From Tolypocladium sp. Sup5 PDA-1 (lineage: Eukaryota; Ascomycota; Sordariomycetes; Hypocreales; Ophiocordycipitaceae): 64,000 nucleotides of DNA. Both the position numbers and the translations under genes were made by a program. How positions within the stretch are numbered: position 1 is the first letter of the stretch; every line of letters begins with the position of its first letter. Below are positions 11,334-23,404 of this stretch, one piece after another. The notes under the pieces were generated by a model. It had not been told where the DNA came from. It did not search any database and saw only the letters and a list, made by a program, of their open reading frames with translations. The stretch lies in the NCBI GenBank assembly GCA_000750105.3, contig JPHH03000011.1, forward strand, positions 62,001 through 126,000, written 5' to 3'.

Positions 11334-12711
11334 GTCTACAAGCACCTTGGTCCCGACAGTCTGCCTCGCCGCGTGGGAATGTCGAGAGATCGAGGCAGCC
11401 GCGCGTGCTCAATTGCGATGGCGGGACACAAAGCAGCGTGCGGAGATGTCGGCTCCAGGTAGACGATGTGTGTCGTAGCAAAGCGTACGATGGTTCGCAA
11501 GAAGGACGAGGGTCGCGGCCGTCGAGGAAAGCGCAAACGCTCTATCTGGCTTCTGTCGGATCTCGAGTCGCCAACAGGGCGTTGCGTCGGTTGATAAGGG
11601 ATGCCACGGCTAAGATGCCTGGCAGGGGCGGAAGACGGAGGCGACCGGCAGCGAAGGGCGACTGGAATGCCAGCTGGGTGGTGGCGCGGGAGGGCAGTGA
11701 TGGATCCAGCGAGGGAGGGTTTGGTGGCTTGCGGTTGTCGCGGAGTCTATCGGTGCAGGGAGGCCCCGACGAGCGCTTTTGGCGTTGGGCGTTTCGTTCA
11801 CAACAGCAGTAAGCCCAGAGCAGCGTTAGGGGTTTTGCAAGCGACTTCCGAAGGAAATGTCGCTGTTGGAGACTCGAGATTCGGGATTATCCAGCAGCGA
11901 GGCTCGGTCTAGGTTCGCGGGCGCGCGGGATGGCTCGAGGATTGTGGCAGTGGTGTGGGTTCGACAAAAAAGGCTGCGCGAAGCTGAACGCGGTTCCGGG
12001 GCTGAGCGAACAAGCGAGCACGCGAGAAGACGAACGAGTACGCGTACGAGTGCGTCGTGGGCGCGAGCGAAGCGATGTGGATGGATGGATGGAGCGAAGC
12101 CAGGCAGGCAGGCAAGCAAGTAGCAGGCAGCAGAGCGATGGTGTCGTGAGTGAGCGACGTGCGTGTCTGTCGATGTCGTCTGCCGGTGGTATTAAGAATA
12201 CGATATTGCTCGCTCCGCGGTGTTTATTGTGGTCCTGAATCCTGATTACGACGGCGAAGGAAGAGGCGAGGTCGTTGATAAGGGCAGGGCGGGCAAAAGG
12301 ACGGCGAGAGGGCGACGATGACGGACGGCGGAGACGGCGGAGGCCGGCAGTGGCATGTACTTGTATGGTCGCTCCCGTAGAGCACAGGACCGTACGCACC
12401 TACGTACTGGGCTTGCCGTTCGTCGAGTACCAGTCAGTGACCTGCACAAAGTAGCACCACAGCGTCATGCACGCCACCACGGAGACGACGATGGGTACGA
12501 GGCTAACGCGGATGGGGCCTGAGGCGCACAGGCTGCACGCACCGCAGGTCACCACACTGCCTTTTCTGCTTAAGCACCACGGCCCCCCGACCACCGCACC
12601 CCGGCACTACCCTGGCCATCAGAGTGGATTGGGTCGCAAGGGCCTCTCTGGCCTGGCCTGGCCAGTGTCTTGCCGCTCTTTTTTTTCTTCTTCCGCCATT
12701 CTTTCCGTGGG

Positions 12712-12756
12712 CCCGCCGCCGCCGCCGCCGTCGCCGTCGCCGTCGCCGTCGCCGCT
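12712..12756 (+). repeat. GC-rich trinucleotide microsatellite
   Basis: A tract of GCC units passing into GCCGTC units, about 45 nt, in the gene-poor region. There is no coding frame with support. Confidence 0.8.
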
Positions 12757-15280
12757 GCGCATTTGCTTGGTTGGTGGCAGTGGTCACAGTGGATGTGACG
12801 GCAGACGGCAGTGCGCCCATGTCTCTCCTCCCTGGTCACTGTATTCGTACTTGTACTACTTGGTACTTGCGCCAGAGCCAGCACGCTCATGTCTCCTTCT
12901 CCCCCATCTCCTCCCCTTTCGCCAGCTTCTACGAGTACTCGTACAGGCCAGGACAGAGTTCGACTGAGCGTTGCGTTTGTCAGACTCGGCGATGGCGGGT
13001 GGGGAGGCGACTCTTGGACCCGAGGGCGATTGATCAGCTGGCGCACGACAAGACTCACCTGGTGGAGTCACTTGTGCTGGCTGCGGCGCCGGCGCTGGCG
13101 CTAGAAGGACGCTAGAAGACGCTTGAAAACGCCTCAGTGGCCAATGGCGTTGGGCGCCTCAGCCAGTGAGTGAGTGGCTGGGTGGGAGGGGGTGGGCCTT
13201 GTTTGGTTCCGTTGCGTTTCCGGTGCGTTCGCAAAGCAAGGTTCAAGGGCCCAGGGAGTCCAGTGCCAGTGGGAGTCTGGCAGAGCCCGGGCAGTGAGTG
13301 CTGGGCCCCTTGGCAAGGGCGCGCACGGCTCGTCACTCGCCCACTGCCCCATCGACCAGGGCCCTACAACGCCTTGATTGGGTCTAGCCCACGGAAACAG
13401 ATGCGACACGTTGGATTGTCGATGTGCATTCGCAGCTGCTGTCGCTGGTGTGCTGATGTCTGATGACGGATGGATGGATGATGACGATGACGGCAGTTGC
13501 AGGACGGATCGACCAGAGGCACGGGTGGGTTGCAGCTTGCGCTTTGCTCTGTGCATCCATCTGCATCCATCTGCACCCATCTGCTCTGTTGGCGACAGAC
13601 GACATCAGCAGATGCGCCGGCACTTTTAAGATGTGCATGACAAACGGCGGCCGCCTCCCGTCCAACCGTCCTCGACGGCGCCGGCTTGTACGGACTACGG
13701 AGTAGAGGTACGGAGGTCTGCTCCGTTTTCGTGGGTCGCCGCGCTGGAGTGGCACTGAACGCCCGTACCTGGTAAAGGCGCCGAGTACGGACTACGAGTT
13801 ACTTCGTACAAAGTACCTACTTTTGCAATACTCGTACACCCACTGTACGTGGCTGCTGTGGTCCTGTGGAAGGCGCGTGGAAGCATTGATGCAGGAGCTT
13901 GTGATGCCATCCACTGCATCCATCCAGTGCATCCACCCAACCCAACCCGCCGCAGTGCCCAACCCAACCCCGCTCACGCAAACACCAGCCAGCAGCACCT
14001 CACCTCGCCGCCGCCGCAGCAAGCTAACGTCGTCGCCAGCAGGGCGCGCCTGGCAAAGGGCATCTATCTGCTACTGTACCTTATCCGACACCGGGGAACT
14101 GGAGGTGCGGGAAGAGACAAGGGAGGGACAGCTGTCGCCAGAGAGGGCGTCCATCTCGCCCAGCAGCACCACCCCGCATCCGGCTCGCTCGACTCGAAGA
14201 GCGCCCACAATGCATGGCGAGTATGCATAATTACGAGTATGTTATTCTATGCTGCACGGGTCATTGTCCGTGGGTCCGTCAGACCACTGAGCCTGCAGCA
14301 GCGTTTCGTGCAATCCAATGCTTCCTTTCCGAGATGCATTCATGCCCCAGCCCGTCCGTCTGTACATACTTCGAACGAAGCACGTATCGGAAGACGGAGG
14401 CGACGGCTTCGAGAACCCGGCTGGGCCGCACGGCAGTGCCGTCTGGAGCACCAGGCCAGATGGACGCCTCGGAATCGACGATAAAACGGCGTCGCAGTCA
14501 TTGTCGCGTCGTATGATGTGCCTCCCCTGCGACAGCCACCATACGTAGTCTACACACCACCCACGACAACTTCTCGATACATATAGAGGGCGACGGTCGG
14601 TCAGCATTAGCAACAGCACCATCGTCGTCATCACGGCAACCACTGATCCGCGTCCCTCGCCTCGGCACCTGCAACACCTCGTCGTCGCATCGTCGCATCG
14701 AAACCCACAACGCTGCCCTGCCGCGCGTGCCATGCCTGCAGGACTCTGCACCTCTGCCTCCCCCTCTTCTTCATCAGTTGAGTCCTCACCAGTCTCCCCA
14801 CCACCAAACGATCAAACAGCCTGATCAGTGATCATGGTCACGTTTCCCGAAGCTCCCAGCGCGCCACTCCACCGCCGGAGGCAGCGGGGCCTGTCGTTTC
14901 CATCTCGCGTTGGCAAGCCGGGCTTGGTCTCGCCAGCCTCCGGTCCACTCCCTCCTCGCCAAGTCGATGGCAGGGATGGCTAAATCGAGCCCTCGGGGCC
15001 CCCTTGCAAGCGTAAGCCCATTGCCATCCATTGTTTTCCATTCATGATGAATCCCGTCTCCCGAGTGTGTGCGCCCGGCGCCATCGTTCGACGACTCTGA
15101 CGACGCAGACGGCAATGACAAAACTCGCGCGCATGACTCTCGTCGACGGCTAGTCGCTGTCCCTATTGACTCGGCCCGCCGTCGCCGCCATGTGCCCTAT
15201 TTATTCCCGTCAACCTAGGCGGCTGGCGCCATTGACGAGCCGATTCATGCACAGCCCGTGCCATCCCGTGCCCTCGTCTC

Positions 15281-15340
15281 TGCCCATCTGTGCCCATCTG
15301 TGCCCATCTGTGCCCATTTGTGCCCATCTGTGCCCATTTG
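15281..15340 (+). repeat. 10-bp minisatellite, six copies
   Basis: Six head-to-tail copies of TGCCCATCTG; the fourth and sixth read TGCCCATTTG. The unit is not a multiple of three and no coding frame is supported. It could vary in copy number between strains. Confidence 0.9.
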
Positions 15341-18290
15341 TGCTTCAACGTCTTCGGGTGTTGCTTGCTAGCTCACCGGCCATGCATGAATTCATGTAGC
15401 ATCTGCCGGCCATCGTCCGCTGCCCCCACATCCTGCCTCACTCATCAGTCGTCGTCTGTCCTTCTCCGCATGCTGCAGGTTGCAATGCTGCATGTTGCTT
15501 GCTGCCACGCGGGCGCGAAGAAGCAAAGAACGAAAAAGCAAAGAGGCAACGGGGCTCGTTCATTCGTTCGCCCGGCATTATGTATTGCCAACGCATCCGT
15601 GGCCACTCAACTACGCGACCGCGTCCCGTTGATGCAAGCTGCTGCCCGGAGGAGCAACAAAAGAAGCATGGAGCACGCCTGACCATACAACCGTCCATAC
15701 CTACGTGCCTCTACATACTAGCCGATCACACCTTGACCTATGTTTGGTATCAGCAAGCACCTCTACGTATTCATACGTATTGTGCGCGGTGTGTAGGACC
15801 AAGTAGTACTACTCCGTGCAGCTAATGTATTCGCGGCAGTCCAACCACACCAACAGGTAACTAACCCATCGCGGGCCGGGTTGGTTCAAAGCAATGAGAT
15901 TTCAGAAGCCTGCAAATGCCGTCCTTGGATCAGCCAAAGCCGTGTCTATCACAGCGGCAGCTCATTGGTCCTGTGTTCGCCGCTTGCGACACATTGCTCA
16001 GACGGCCAATCTCGACCCTTTGCACACACACTCTATGACGGAAGGGAAATGCAAGGCGCCGCCTCTCTCTGCCATCCACCACCATCGGTATGACATGCGC
16101 CGATATGCTGCGGACCAATCTCATTGTTTCCATCCCGAGCCGTCCGTTCAACTCTATTGCCAGCGGTGGCGAGGGGGGCTACATGCATTTTGCCCAGGGT
16201 GCGCATGCAATCAGTTGTGCCACGGCATGTTTGCGGGATGCGATGCAAATGAGCCGCCAGGCCTGAACGATAGTTGCATCAAGGCCCGGCACTTGCTCGG
16301 ACGCCCCGTCAGCCCCTTGAGCCCGTCTCGGTGTCTTCGCGTGCCATCACTCACTCGTCGACGGAGGGCTGCCAAGCTACGGGGTGCAAACCTACCCGCC
16401 TTGCCGCCTCACCACCAGCCTCGGCCATGGTTATTTATCAAAACAGGCTGATTGCATTGGCGATGACGATTCCAGATGCCAATCAGGCACAGCTGCCGGC
16501 ACGATGACGATATGGAGCAACCCTTGGTCTGGTTTGCAACGACAAGCGTGTTGCTTGGAAGACACCGATCACCAGTGCCTCTTGCCCAAGCAAGAAGGCG
16601 ACCAGGCGAGACGGGGAAGCAAGCGAGCATGTTGGAGACTGATGACAAGCTTGGGTCCGTCACGCTCTCGCGGAGTCACGGCGAGAGAGCCACTGCCCCA
16701 GAACTCTGGTCCCGCCAGTGTCCGCAGTCTGCGGGTTCGTCCAAACAAGCAGCCTAATGGATGTTAGGCCCGGCGGTTCTCGCACGCGGTTGTCACTGCG
16801 ATCGCCGACTCGCTCGTCGTGTCCGTCCCCGGTTTCAAACAACACCAGCAACCAGCTTGGCTACACGGAGTAAGCGATACTAACCCCCAATGCCCCCCTT
16901 TCCAAGATTTTTTCCCCTTCCCTCATCTTGACAGCTCGCTGCTCCGCGCCGCCAGTGGCGCTGCAAGTACAGACGAAACCCCCACGCCGCGGTCCCTGAG
17001 CTGGCGGTCATCCGAGTCGCGCTGAGCGCCACAGAGACATGGGGCCCTCCTTCGCTCCGAGACGGCTACTACTCCAGAGTAGCGAAAAAAGCCAACCAAA
17101 GTAAACGGCCCGTCGTCCAGAGGAGGCTGCATACTCTATTCAGCCCCTGCGGCTGTGTGTACTATTTGCGGATACGTTTTAACGTTGTGAACTGCTGCCT
17201 TGGCAGATGAGACATGCAATTGGCTGTGCGAGGCAGGCTGAGTGAGGCTGGATACTGGTGGCAGTCCAATAGTACCGCCGAGCGAAGGAACAGAGTTGAA
17301 GCCACTTCTGGGCGACGGCCGTTGAATCGTGCCCGCAGATCGTTTCGAGGCCAATCTCATTGGCAATCCAATCCCATCTCTGTCTCGCGGGCTGGCTGCG
17401 GGATGCGGGCGTCTCCATCTGCGCTGCAACGGCACGAAGGACGCGGAGTCGTGCGCTGCTGCTTATGGTTCGTCGTCCGTTCCGTGTTGCATATGTGTGG
17501 ACAAAGTACTACTACAGTACGAGTACTCCGTACAAGCAAACAGGCCCCTCTTCCTTGCTTCATGACAGATTGGATGGACCAGCTGGATGAGTCGTGCAGT
17601 TCATGCCCTCCTCTCAACTCTGTACATACTCCGTGCGACGACTTGGACCAGCCCGCATGCATCCGCGTCGTGCTTCGTCGGCCCGACACCGCCGCAGCGG
17701 CAGTCGCAATTGGGGAAAGGGAAGAACAAAAAACTTGGACAATAGCAACAGGGCTGCGAGCCTCGAAAACAGGGGGAGCGAGCTTCTAGAATCCTTCCCG
17801 CCTCGGCCGAGGCTCCATCCTATCGCGACCGCAGATTGGATCGCGTCTGCACATCTCCACTGCACCCGGCCACGCCGACGGCCGCTCCAACTCCATTCTC
17901 CATTGTCAAGACTCAACCTCCTTGTAAGGGCAAGCCAAGGCGATGGAGAGAAGAGCCCAACAAAAGAAATGCCACCAATCAGCCCGGTCCGGCCTCGAAA
18001 ACTCGAAACATAGTCCGTACTCCCAGAGTTGGCCAGCGGTACGGATACTGTACCCTGGTGATGCATCTTGATTCTTGAAATCCCGCTCGCCAAGGGGCCG
18101 GGTCCCCTCATCCTCCTCGCTTCGCCCCTTGCCACCCGTCCATGCATATACTGCGCATCTTGAGATTTATTTTTTTCTCCGATGCATGCAGCCAGGAGCA
18201 GAACAAACCACGTCTTCCTTGTTTCTCGTCCTCGTACGTGCATGTTACGTACGGGATGTATGTCTGGGTCTGTAAACCCCATCATCGTGG

Positions 18291-18330
18291 CATGGCCTCA
18301 TGGCCTCATGGCCTCATGGCCTCATGGCCT
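18291..18330 (+). repeat. 8-bp tandem repeat, five copies
   Basis: Five perfect copies of CATGGCCT, directly followed by a cluster of TAC-rich palindromes up to about 18372. It lies in the gene-poor region. Confidence 0.9.
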
Positions 18331-18445
18331 CGTAGTAAGTACGAGTACGTACTTCGTACGAGTCGTACCACCACCCCATCAGCCCACCTGTCGCGCAACC
18401 CCACAAAGAGAAGGAAAGAATCCGCTCACGATCTTCTGCCCTTTG

Positions 18446-18459
18446 CCCCCCCCCCCCCC
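18446..18459 (+). repeat. Poly-C run (14 C)
   Basis: An uninterrupted C homopolymer in intergenic sequence. The exact length depends on assembly quality. Confidence 0.8.
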
Positions 18460-19756
18460 TTTCCCTCGCAGCAACGGCAAGCGGCAAAACTTCAGTCTGT
18501 ATGTAACGGCGGGTGGCGCCTCGGCAAACCGCTTTCTGACGGTTAACCACCAGGTCCCCCATCCCGAGATCCACTGTCCAACTCTCAACCGAAGGAGACC
18601 GGTCGACCGAGCCGTCGGCTGTAGCCTGTGCGTGTCCGTTGCGCATACCAAGCTTTTTTAATACTGCTCGGCTTCTCGTCCGTACTACTCCATTCTTCTT
18701 CATTTTTCAGGGGCAAGGGGAGCAGGGCAAGGGGAGCAAGGCAAGGGGGGAGCCCTGCATCTGCACGCTGCATCCTGCACGCCTCTTCTTCATCCCAGGC
18801 CGACCAGCCGATGGATGGCATGGAACTTTTGATGCAATCTCGATCCCATCTGTCCACCAGGCACCTGGCTGTCCCGTCCGCGGCATACTCCCTCCCACTG
18901 CTGCCGTCTTCAGCCGCAACCGAGCTGCCAACGTCGTGAATGCTCCGTAGGTTGTTACATATGGAAAGGAACTACATAGGTAGTTACTAGGTATAGCCAT
19001 ATCCGTACTATGCAACAGATCGTCATGGGCTAGTCATGGCTTGCTGTCTTCGCGGCAAAGGACCACCACGCCAGACATACATACTTGCGGTAATTAAGGC
19101 ACCGCCTGATGCTCTTCTGTACCTTGATATGTGTCGGGTTACAAGCAACTACATGCGTGTGCGAGTCTCTGTCCGTGCATGTACAATCATGGTGATGAAG
19201 CGCTCGTCTAGCCATGGCATCAGCAAGCGTTCTACGACTGCGCCGTCATCACTTGGCAAGGTACGCCCATGTCACGGCATCAAATCAGGCACATGAATCG
19301 TTTCAATGCGTCATTGTCGTCTGTCCAACCTGTAGCGACCGATACTCTTAGCAGATGCTCTAACAATGTTCTCGCCGCCTTTCTTCGGCCGCGACGGGCC
19401 AGCTTCATCTTCCTCATGAGCCTTAGCAATATTCGCCTCCTTCCACTTTCCTTGTACCCATAGGGCCATCACCTGTGTTGGATCCATCATCCAACCAAAT
19501 CCAGCCGGCCGCCTGTGCTCCTCTGCTCACTCCTCAAGTACCCTGCTTGTCTTGCACAGGTCTCATCTTTCGCCTCCCTTTTGCAACGTCTAAACATGAT
19601 CCGAGACTCGACTTTTCCAAACAGACAGCGTAAACCGAAACAAAAAGCACGCAGAAACCTCAACGCCCAACTCCTGGTATCTCTGGGACGGCCCAAGTCG
19701 TCTGGCTCCCCCAAACGCCTCAAACTTTCATATTGTCGCAAAGCAAAACAACTGGC

Positions 19757-22288
19757 TCAGTAGACCCCAAGGTCAAACTCGCCATGGAACCCGCCGTTCT
19801 TCAGCATGGCGGCGATTCGAATACGCTGCAACGGCATGTCTTTCGCCTTGTAGCTGTCAATTGGGCTCAAGCCCAGTGCCAGACACATGGCATTGGTGAT
19901 GGTGAAGACACCACAGTCGTACGAATTGGTCTGCGCGGGCGCCGCGTGTCGCTCCACCTTCCACTCCGACTCATCAAACTTGTCCCCCAGAATGTGTTTG
20001 ACCCACGTCATCGCAATGGTCGTGTACGCCGATGACCCGTGCGGATTGAGGGAATCCATGTGTGCCACAGTCCTCTTGGAGGGGCGAATGACGAGCAGCG
20101 TCCAGTGGGAGTTCTGGCAAATGGGCAGGAAGATCGTGTCAACATCCAACATGTTCTCCTCGGTCACGCCGCAACGCCGGAGCGTTCTTTCCGTCCCCAC
20201 AGGTCCCTTCTCCAGAAGTTTCTTGAAGAAAAACGAGTTCAAGGCCAAACTCTTGCGAGTCTGCTTCTTGACATCCTTAATGCCAGCCGCCTCGTTGATC
20301 GCCCTGTCTATCCAGGAGATGGAGCCATTGATAATCTCATCGTTGACCCACTGTGTCGATGGTATGACGGTGGTAAAGTCATGCCGTCTCAACTCGGTGT
20401 TGTCGCCACTCTTGGCCTGTATCACTGAAGGCTGTGCATCCAACGCGGAGTAGGCTAATTTCTCCGACTGCTTGCTGAGAGGCGTGATAAGACGCTGGAG
20501 CGGTGCGCGTAGCTCACGAGCCTTTGCAAGTGCCGCTTTCAGTTCGCGCCGCCTCTGCTCCTCTGCGGCCCTCTGTGCTGCCTCGTCGGCCTGCCTGGCC
20601 TCTTCGGCAGCCACTCTTGCCTCTTCTTCCGCCTTCCTTGCCTCTTCGGCAGCTTTGCGTGCCACCTCACTCTTCTGTCTTTCAAGCGAGTTCTTGGCTT
20701 CATTGCTCAATGCGAAGCCCGGGACTGGGGGCATATCCAAGAGTTCTTGGATGCGAACTTCTGGGTCAACCTCAGCCTCTCTGCGTTGCTCGCTAGGCTT
20801 GGCCAATCTGTCCGTCCGAAGCCAGGATGAGCGCTCGTCGTCTTCAGGGACTCGAGTGGCTTTCCCGGAGAAGATGTTGCGAGGTGCGAGCGGGCGTTTT
20901 TGCGTTTTTGCTGTGCCTGGCACTCCCAGGGCAGCATGGAACCCGTTGACGAGAGCCTCGTCCTCCGCTGGTTCGTCATCGTATTCAAGCAGCCTGGGGA
21001 CGTCCAAACCAGTGTGTGTCCGCGGCTGCGGACTGAGGGTGCTCTCTGTGAAGCGCACAGTCTTGGGCAGGCGCGACGTCTTGAGCCGCTTTGGCGTGGT
21101 TTTCCCAATGGGCTTGGGGCGATTTCGAAGAGCCGATGTCACCTCTGCAGCCTTGGCAGGGGTAGGAGGTTCCTTGGCCACAAAATCGTTGATGTAGCTC
21201 TCTTTGATGACGCGGTGGACATCGCTCTCTATGTAGAACTCCGAGCGGAACTCTTCGGGTGTTATCTCGGAGATTCTGCTCTCCAGGTAGTCCGCGCGCA
21301 GGCGCCCGGTCCTAGTGGTCTTCGTCTCGGTAATGACCGGAGGAGGAGATCCCACTGGTCCAGGAGGGGTGGAGGGTGCATTAGGAGTCTCCTCTGCCTC
21401 CTGTCGGGCAGGCTCCTCCTCTTCATCTTCGGGGAAGGATCCAGGGAGCAATAAGTGCAGATCCAAGTCTGTACGCACAGGAGGCGGGAAGAGTTGAAGA
21501 ATTTGTCCGTGATATATCTCAGAGACAATGAAACTCGGCGCAGGTAAGTTGATTCGGAGCGCCTGCAGATCGAGAATAATTCGATCGATGAACTCGGTGG
21601 CAACGCGTTCCTCGAGGCGCGCGTTCCCAGCCTCGAGAATTCGGTTGCAAATGGTAGGGAATGGCGCTGCAGAAAGGAAGTTCTGCGCTAAAAGGAGTTT
21701 CTCGAGCACGGCAGGCTCAAAGTTGTAGTCCGCATCCAACGGGACAACGGGATATGTGCGTTTGTGTTTGAAGAAGAAGCCGACTTCATATATGTTGTTG
21801 CACATTCTGATGCAGTTTTGCAAATGTTCGAAGAAGGCATCGCACATGTCTTTCTTGCCAGAAAATAAGAACTGGAGATCAATCGGGTTCTTGTATAGAA
21901 CGTGGCTGAGCGGCTGAAGAACTTTGTTCATTGCATCCCGGGACTCATGAGAGGCGATGATGTTGCCAGCCCGGCGGAGATTGTTCAGGAAACTTTGGTT
22001 TTCTTCAACCAGGTTGTGAAAAGAAGCCTCATTCAACCAGGAGGCGTTGGAAGCGTCCGGGGGCGTCAGCTTGCGGCGCTTGTTGGCAACATGGTTGTGG
22101 GCCAGCTCAGAGTGTGCAACTCTGACGAGGGAGCGAAGCTCGGCCACATTATAAGACGTGCGATGGACTGGTCTGGCGTTAGCAGCTGCAATGAAGCTTG
22201 GGAGTTAAAGGCAAGGGACTGTAAACGTACAGATATGGGCGAGTCTTTCGCCGAAGCCGGTGACAGTAGAGAAGACGTTGGACATCAT
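19757..22288 (-). CDS. ULP1: Ulp1-type SUMO protease (C48), catalytic part
   Basis: Exons are complement(19757..22185, 22231..22414 or from ATG 22288). A 45-nt intron (donor GTACGT, acceptor TTGCAG) joins them in frame. The last 200 residues are a C48 cysteine protease domain with His in HWTLLVI (20105-20107), Asp in AHMDSLN, Gln in AQTNSYDCG and catalytic Cys (19913-19915). The family matures SUMO and removes it from substrates, often at the nuclear rim. Upstream lies a long linker with a Glu/Ala/Arg coiled coil (about 20520-20690) and Pro/Thr-rich disorder. If translation starts at 22288 the protein is 828 aa. The same frame continues upstream through one TAG (22415-22417) into the coding-looking block 22415..23404, so the true gene is probably longer. 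The catalytic call is firm; the 5' limit is not. Confidence 0.88.
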
Positions 22289-22414
22289 CCCGGTGATTCG
22301 TCCAAGAAAACGTCTCCCTCCAAACAAACGACGCGATTCCTGAACAGTGTTAGCGATGTTCGGGGACAAGAGCTGCAGGGTGGGCAAAGAAACACAGGGA
22401 CTAACCTCAGTCTC

Positions 22415-23404
22415 CTAGGTGAGGGTCGGGTTGTCTGGGAGGGCGGGTCCCCCGCGAGAGATGGCGGCACCAGAGTCGGCGATGCTAAGGTCGTGCAGTG
22501 CGGCAACCAGTTCAATCTCGGTAGTATCAGCACGTCTCTTGCGAGAAAGACGGCCATTGGTTATGACAAAGTCGGGATTGGGCCTGGGAGAGGGTTCAAG
22601 ACTGGCGGCGTGCTGAACAGCCTGCTGGGCAAGATGCTGAGTGGCTGCAGCCTGATGGATTGCGGCAGAGATCTGCTGTGCAGTCTGCTCACCGGCGGCG
22701 GCGTGCTGAATGGGTGCAGTCTGTTGGAAAGGTGTGGTCTGATGAGTGGCGGCAAAGCGCTGGAGAGGAGTCGGCGGGAGAAATGCAGTCTGCCGAGCGT
22801 TGGCAGTCTGCTGCACGGTTGCAGTCTGCTGGGCAATGGCAGCGCGATGAGCAGCGGCGGCAGCTTGAATCTGCTGGAGATGGGCAGCCGCCCCGGCAAT
22901 GGTAGCAGAAGTCTGCTGAGAGACGCCAGTTCGCTGACGGGTGGCTGTTCGCTCAGGGCGTGGGGCAGTGCGAGCCTCCTCGGCAGCGCGAGCCTGCTGC
23001 TGCTGGCGAGCCTGCTGCCGGCGAGCCTTCTCCTGCTTGCGGTTCTGGGCGGATTGGTGATAAAGGCGTTCTCGCTCAGCTTGAACCTTGGCGTTGCGTA
23101 TATCCTCGAGTGCAGAATCGCCAGGCTTGAGCGCTGGAAGCTTGGTGTCTGCAAGGAATCGGGCGTTGGGTCGTTCAACGCGTCGAGGTTGGGTGGTGGA
23201 GTAGTGACGAGGCTGGTCAGGAGGCTCGTCCTCATACACCAGGCGACGTCCAGCAGCTTGAGCGTCAAATCGCTGGCGATAGTGAACAACTCGCTCAGCG
23301 CGCGGGGGCTTGCGAGAGATAGAGGCTTCGGTGCGGCGTTGGTCAGCAGCTCTTCTAGCGCGAACTGCCTGGGCGGCGACGTTGTTGAGATTGTAGGAAG
23401 GCAT
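22415..23404 (-). CDS. Gln/Ala-rich protein, probably the N-terminal part of the ULP1 gene
   Basis: The frame opens at ATG 23404 (MPSYNLNNVAAQAV) and runs 329 codons to a TAG at 22415-22417. It is rich in Gln, Ala, Arg and Thr, with an Arg/Gln/Ala coiled coil and a degenerate QQTA-type short repeat, and ends in an acidic LVAALHDLSIADSG block. It is in the same frame as the Ulp1 part, with only the TAG between them. A 93-nt intron from a weak GTTGCC donor (22507) to the CACCTAG acceptor (22415) would remove the stop in frame and give a 1169-aa protein. Other explanations are a sequence error, a true nonsense change, or two separate genes. I infer one gene. Confidence 0.55.
   Translation of the reverse strand: MPSYNLNNVAAQAVRARRAADQRRTEASISRKPPRAERVVHYRQRFDAQAAGRRLVYEDEPPDQPRHYSTTQPRRVERPNARFLADTKLPALKPGDSALEDIRNAKVQAERERLYHQSAQNRKQEKARRQQARQQQQARAAEEARTAPRPERTATRQRTGVSQQTSATIAGAAAHLQQIQAAAAAHRAAIAQQTATVQQTANARQTAFLPPTPLQRFAATHQTTPFQQTAPIQHAAAGEQTAQQISAAIHQAAATQHLAQQAVQHAASLEPSPRPNPDFVITNGRLSRKRRADTTEIELVAALHDLSIADSGAAISRGGPALPDNPTLT

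Larger units (their letters stand above)
11334..19756. other. 8.4 kb gene-poor region upstream of the RGS gene
   Basis: No open frame here shows a domain, convincing exon pair or family resemblance. Scattered ORFs of up to about 220 codons are of the size expected by chance at this GC content. The space holds simple repeats (12712-12756, 15281-15340, 18291-18330), a 14-C run at 18446-18459 and several palindromic TAC(G/T)NNGTA-type motifs near 13696, 17524 and 18330-18370. It could carry long 5' leaders, regulatory DNA or noncoding RNA for the RGS gene. The sequence alone cannot separate these. Confidence 0.4.

Noticed and set aside
13849..14484. 211-codon plus-strand ORF in the gene-poor region
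   Set aside because: No domain, no intron signals and unbiased composition; ORFs of this size occur by chance at this GC content.
17614..18285. 223-codon minus-strand ORF in the gene-poor region
   Set aside because: Same reasons: no recognisable motif, and the frame is interrupted by no conserved structure on either side.
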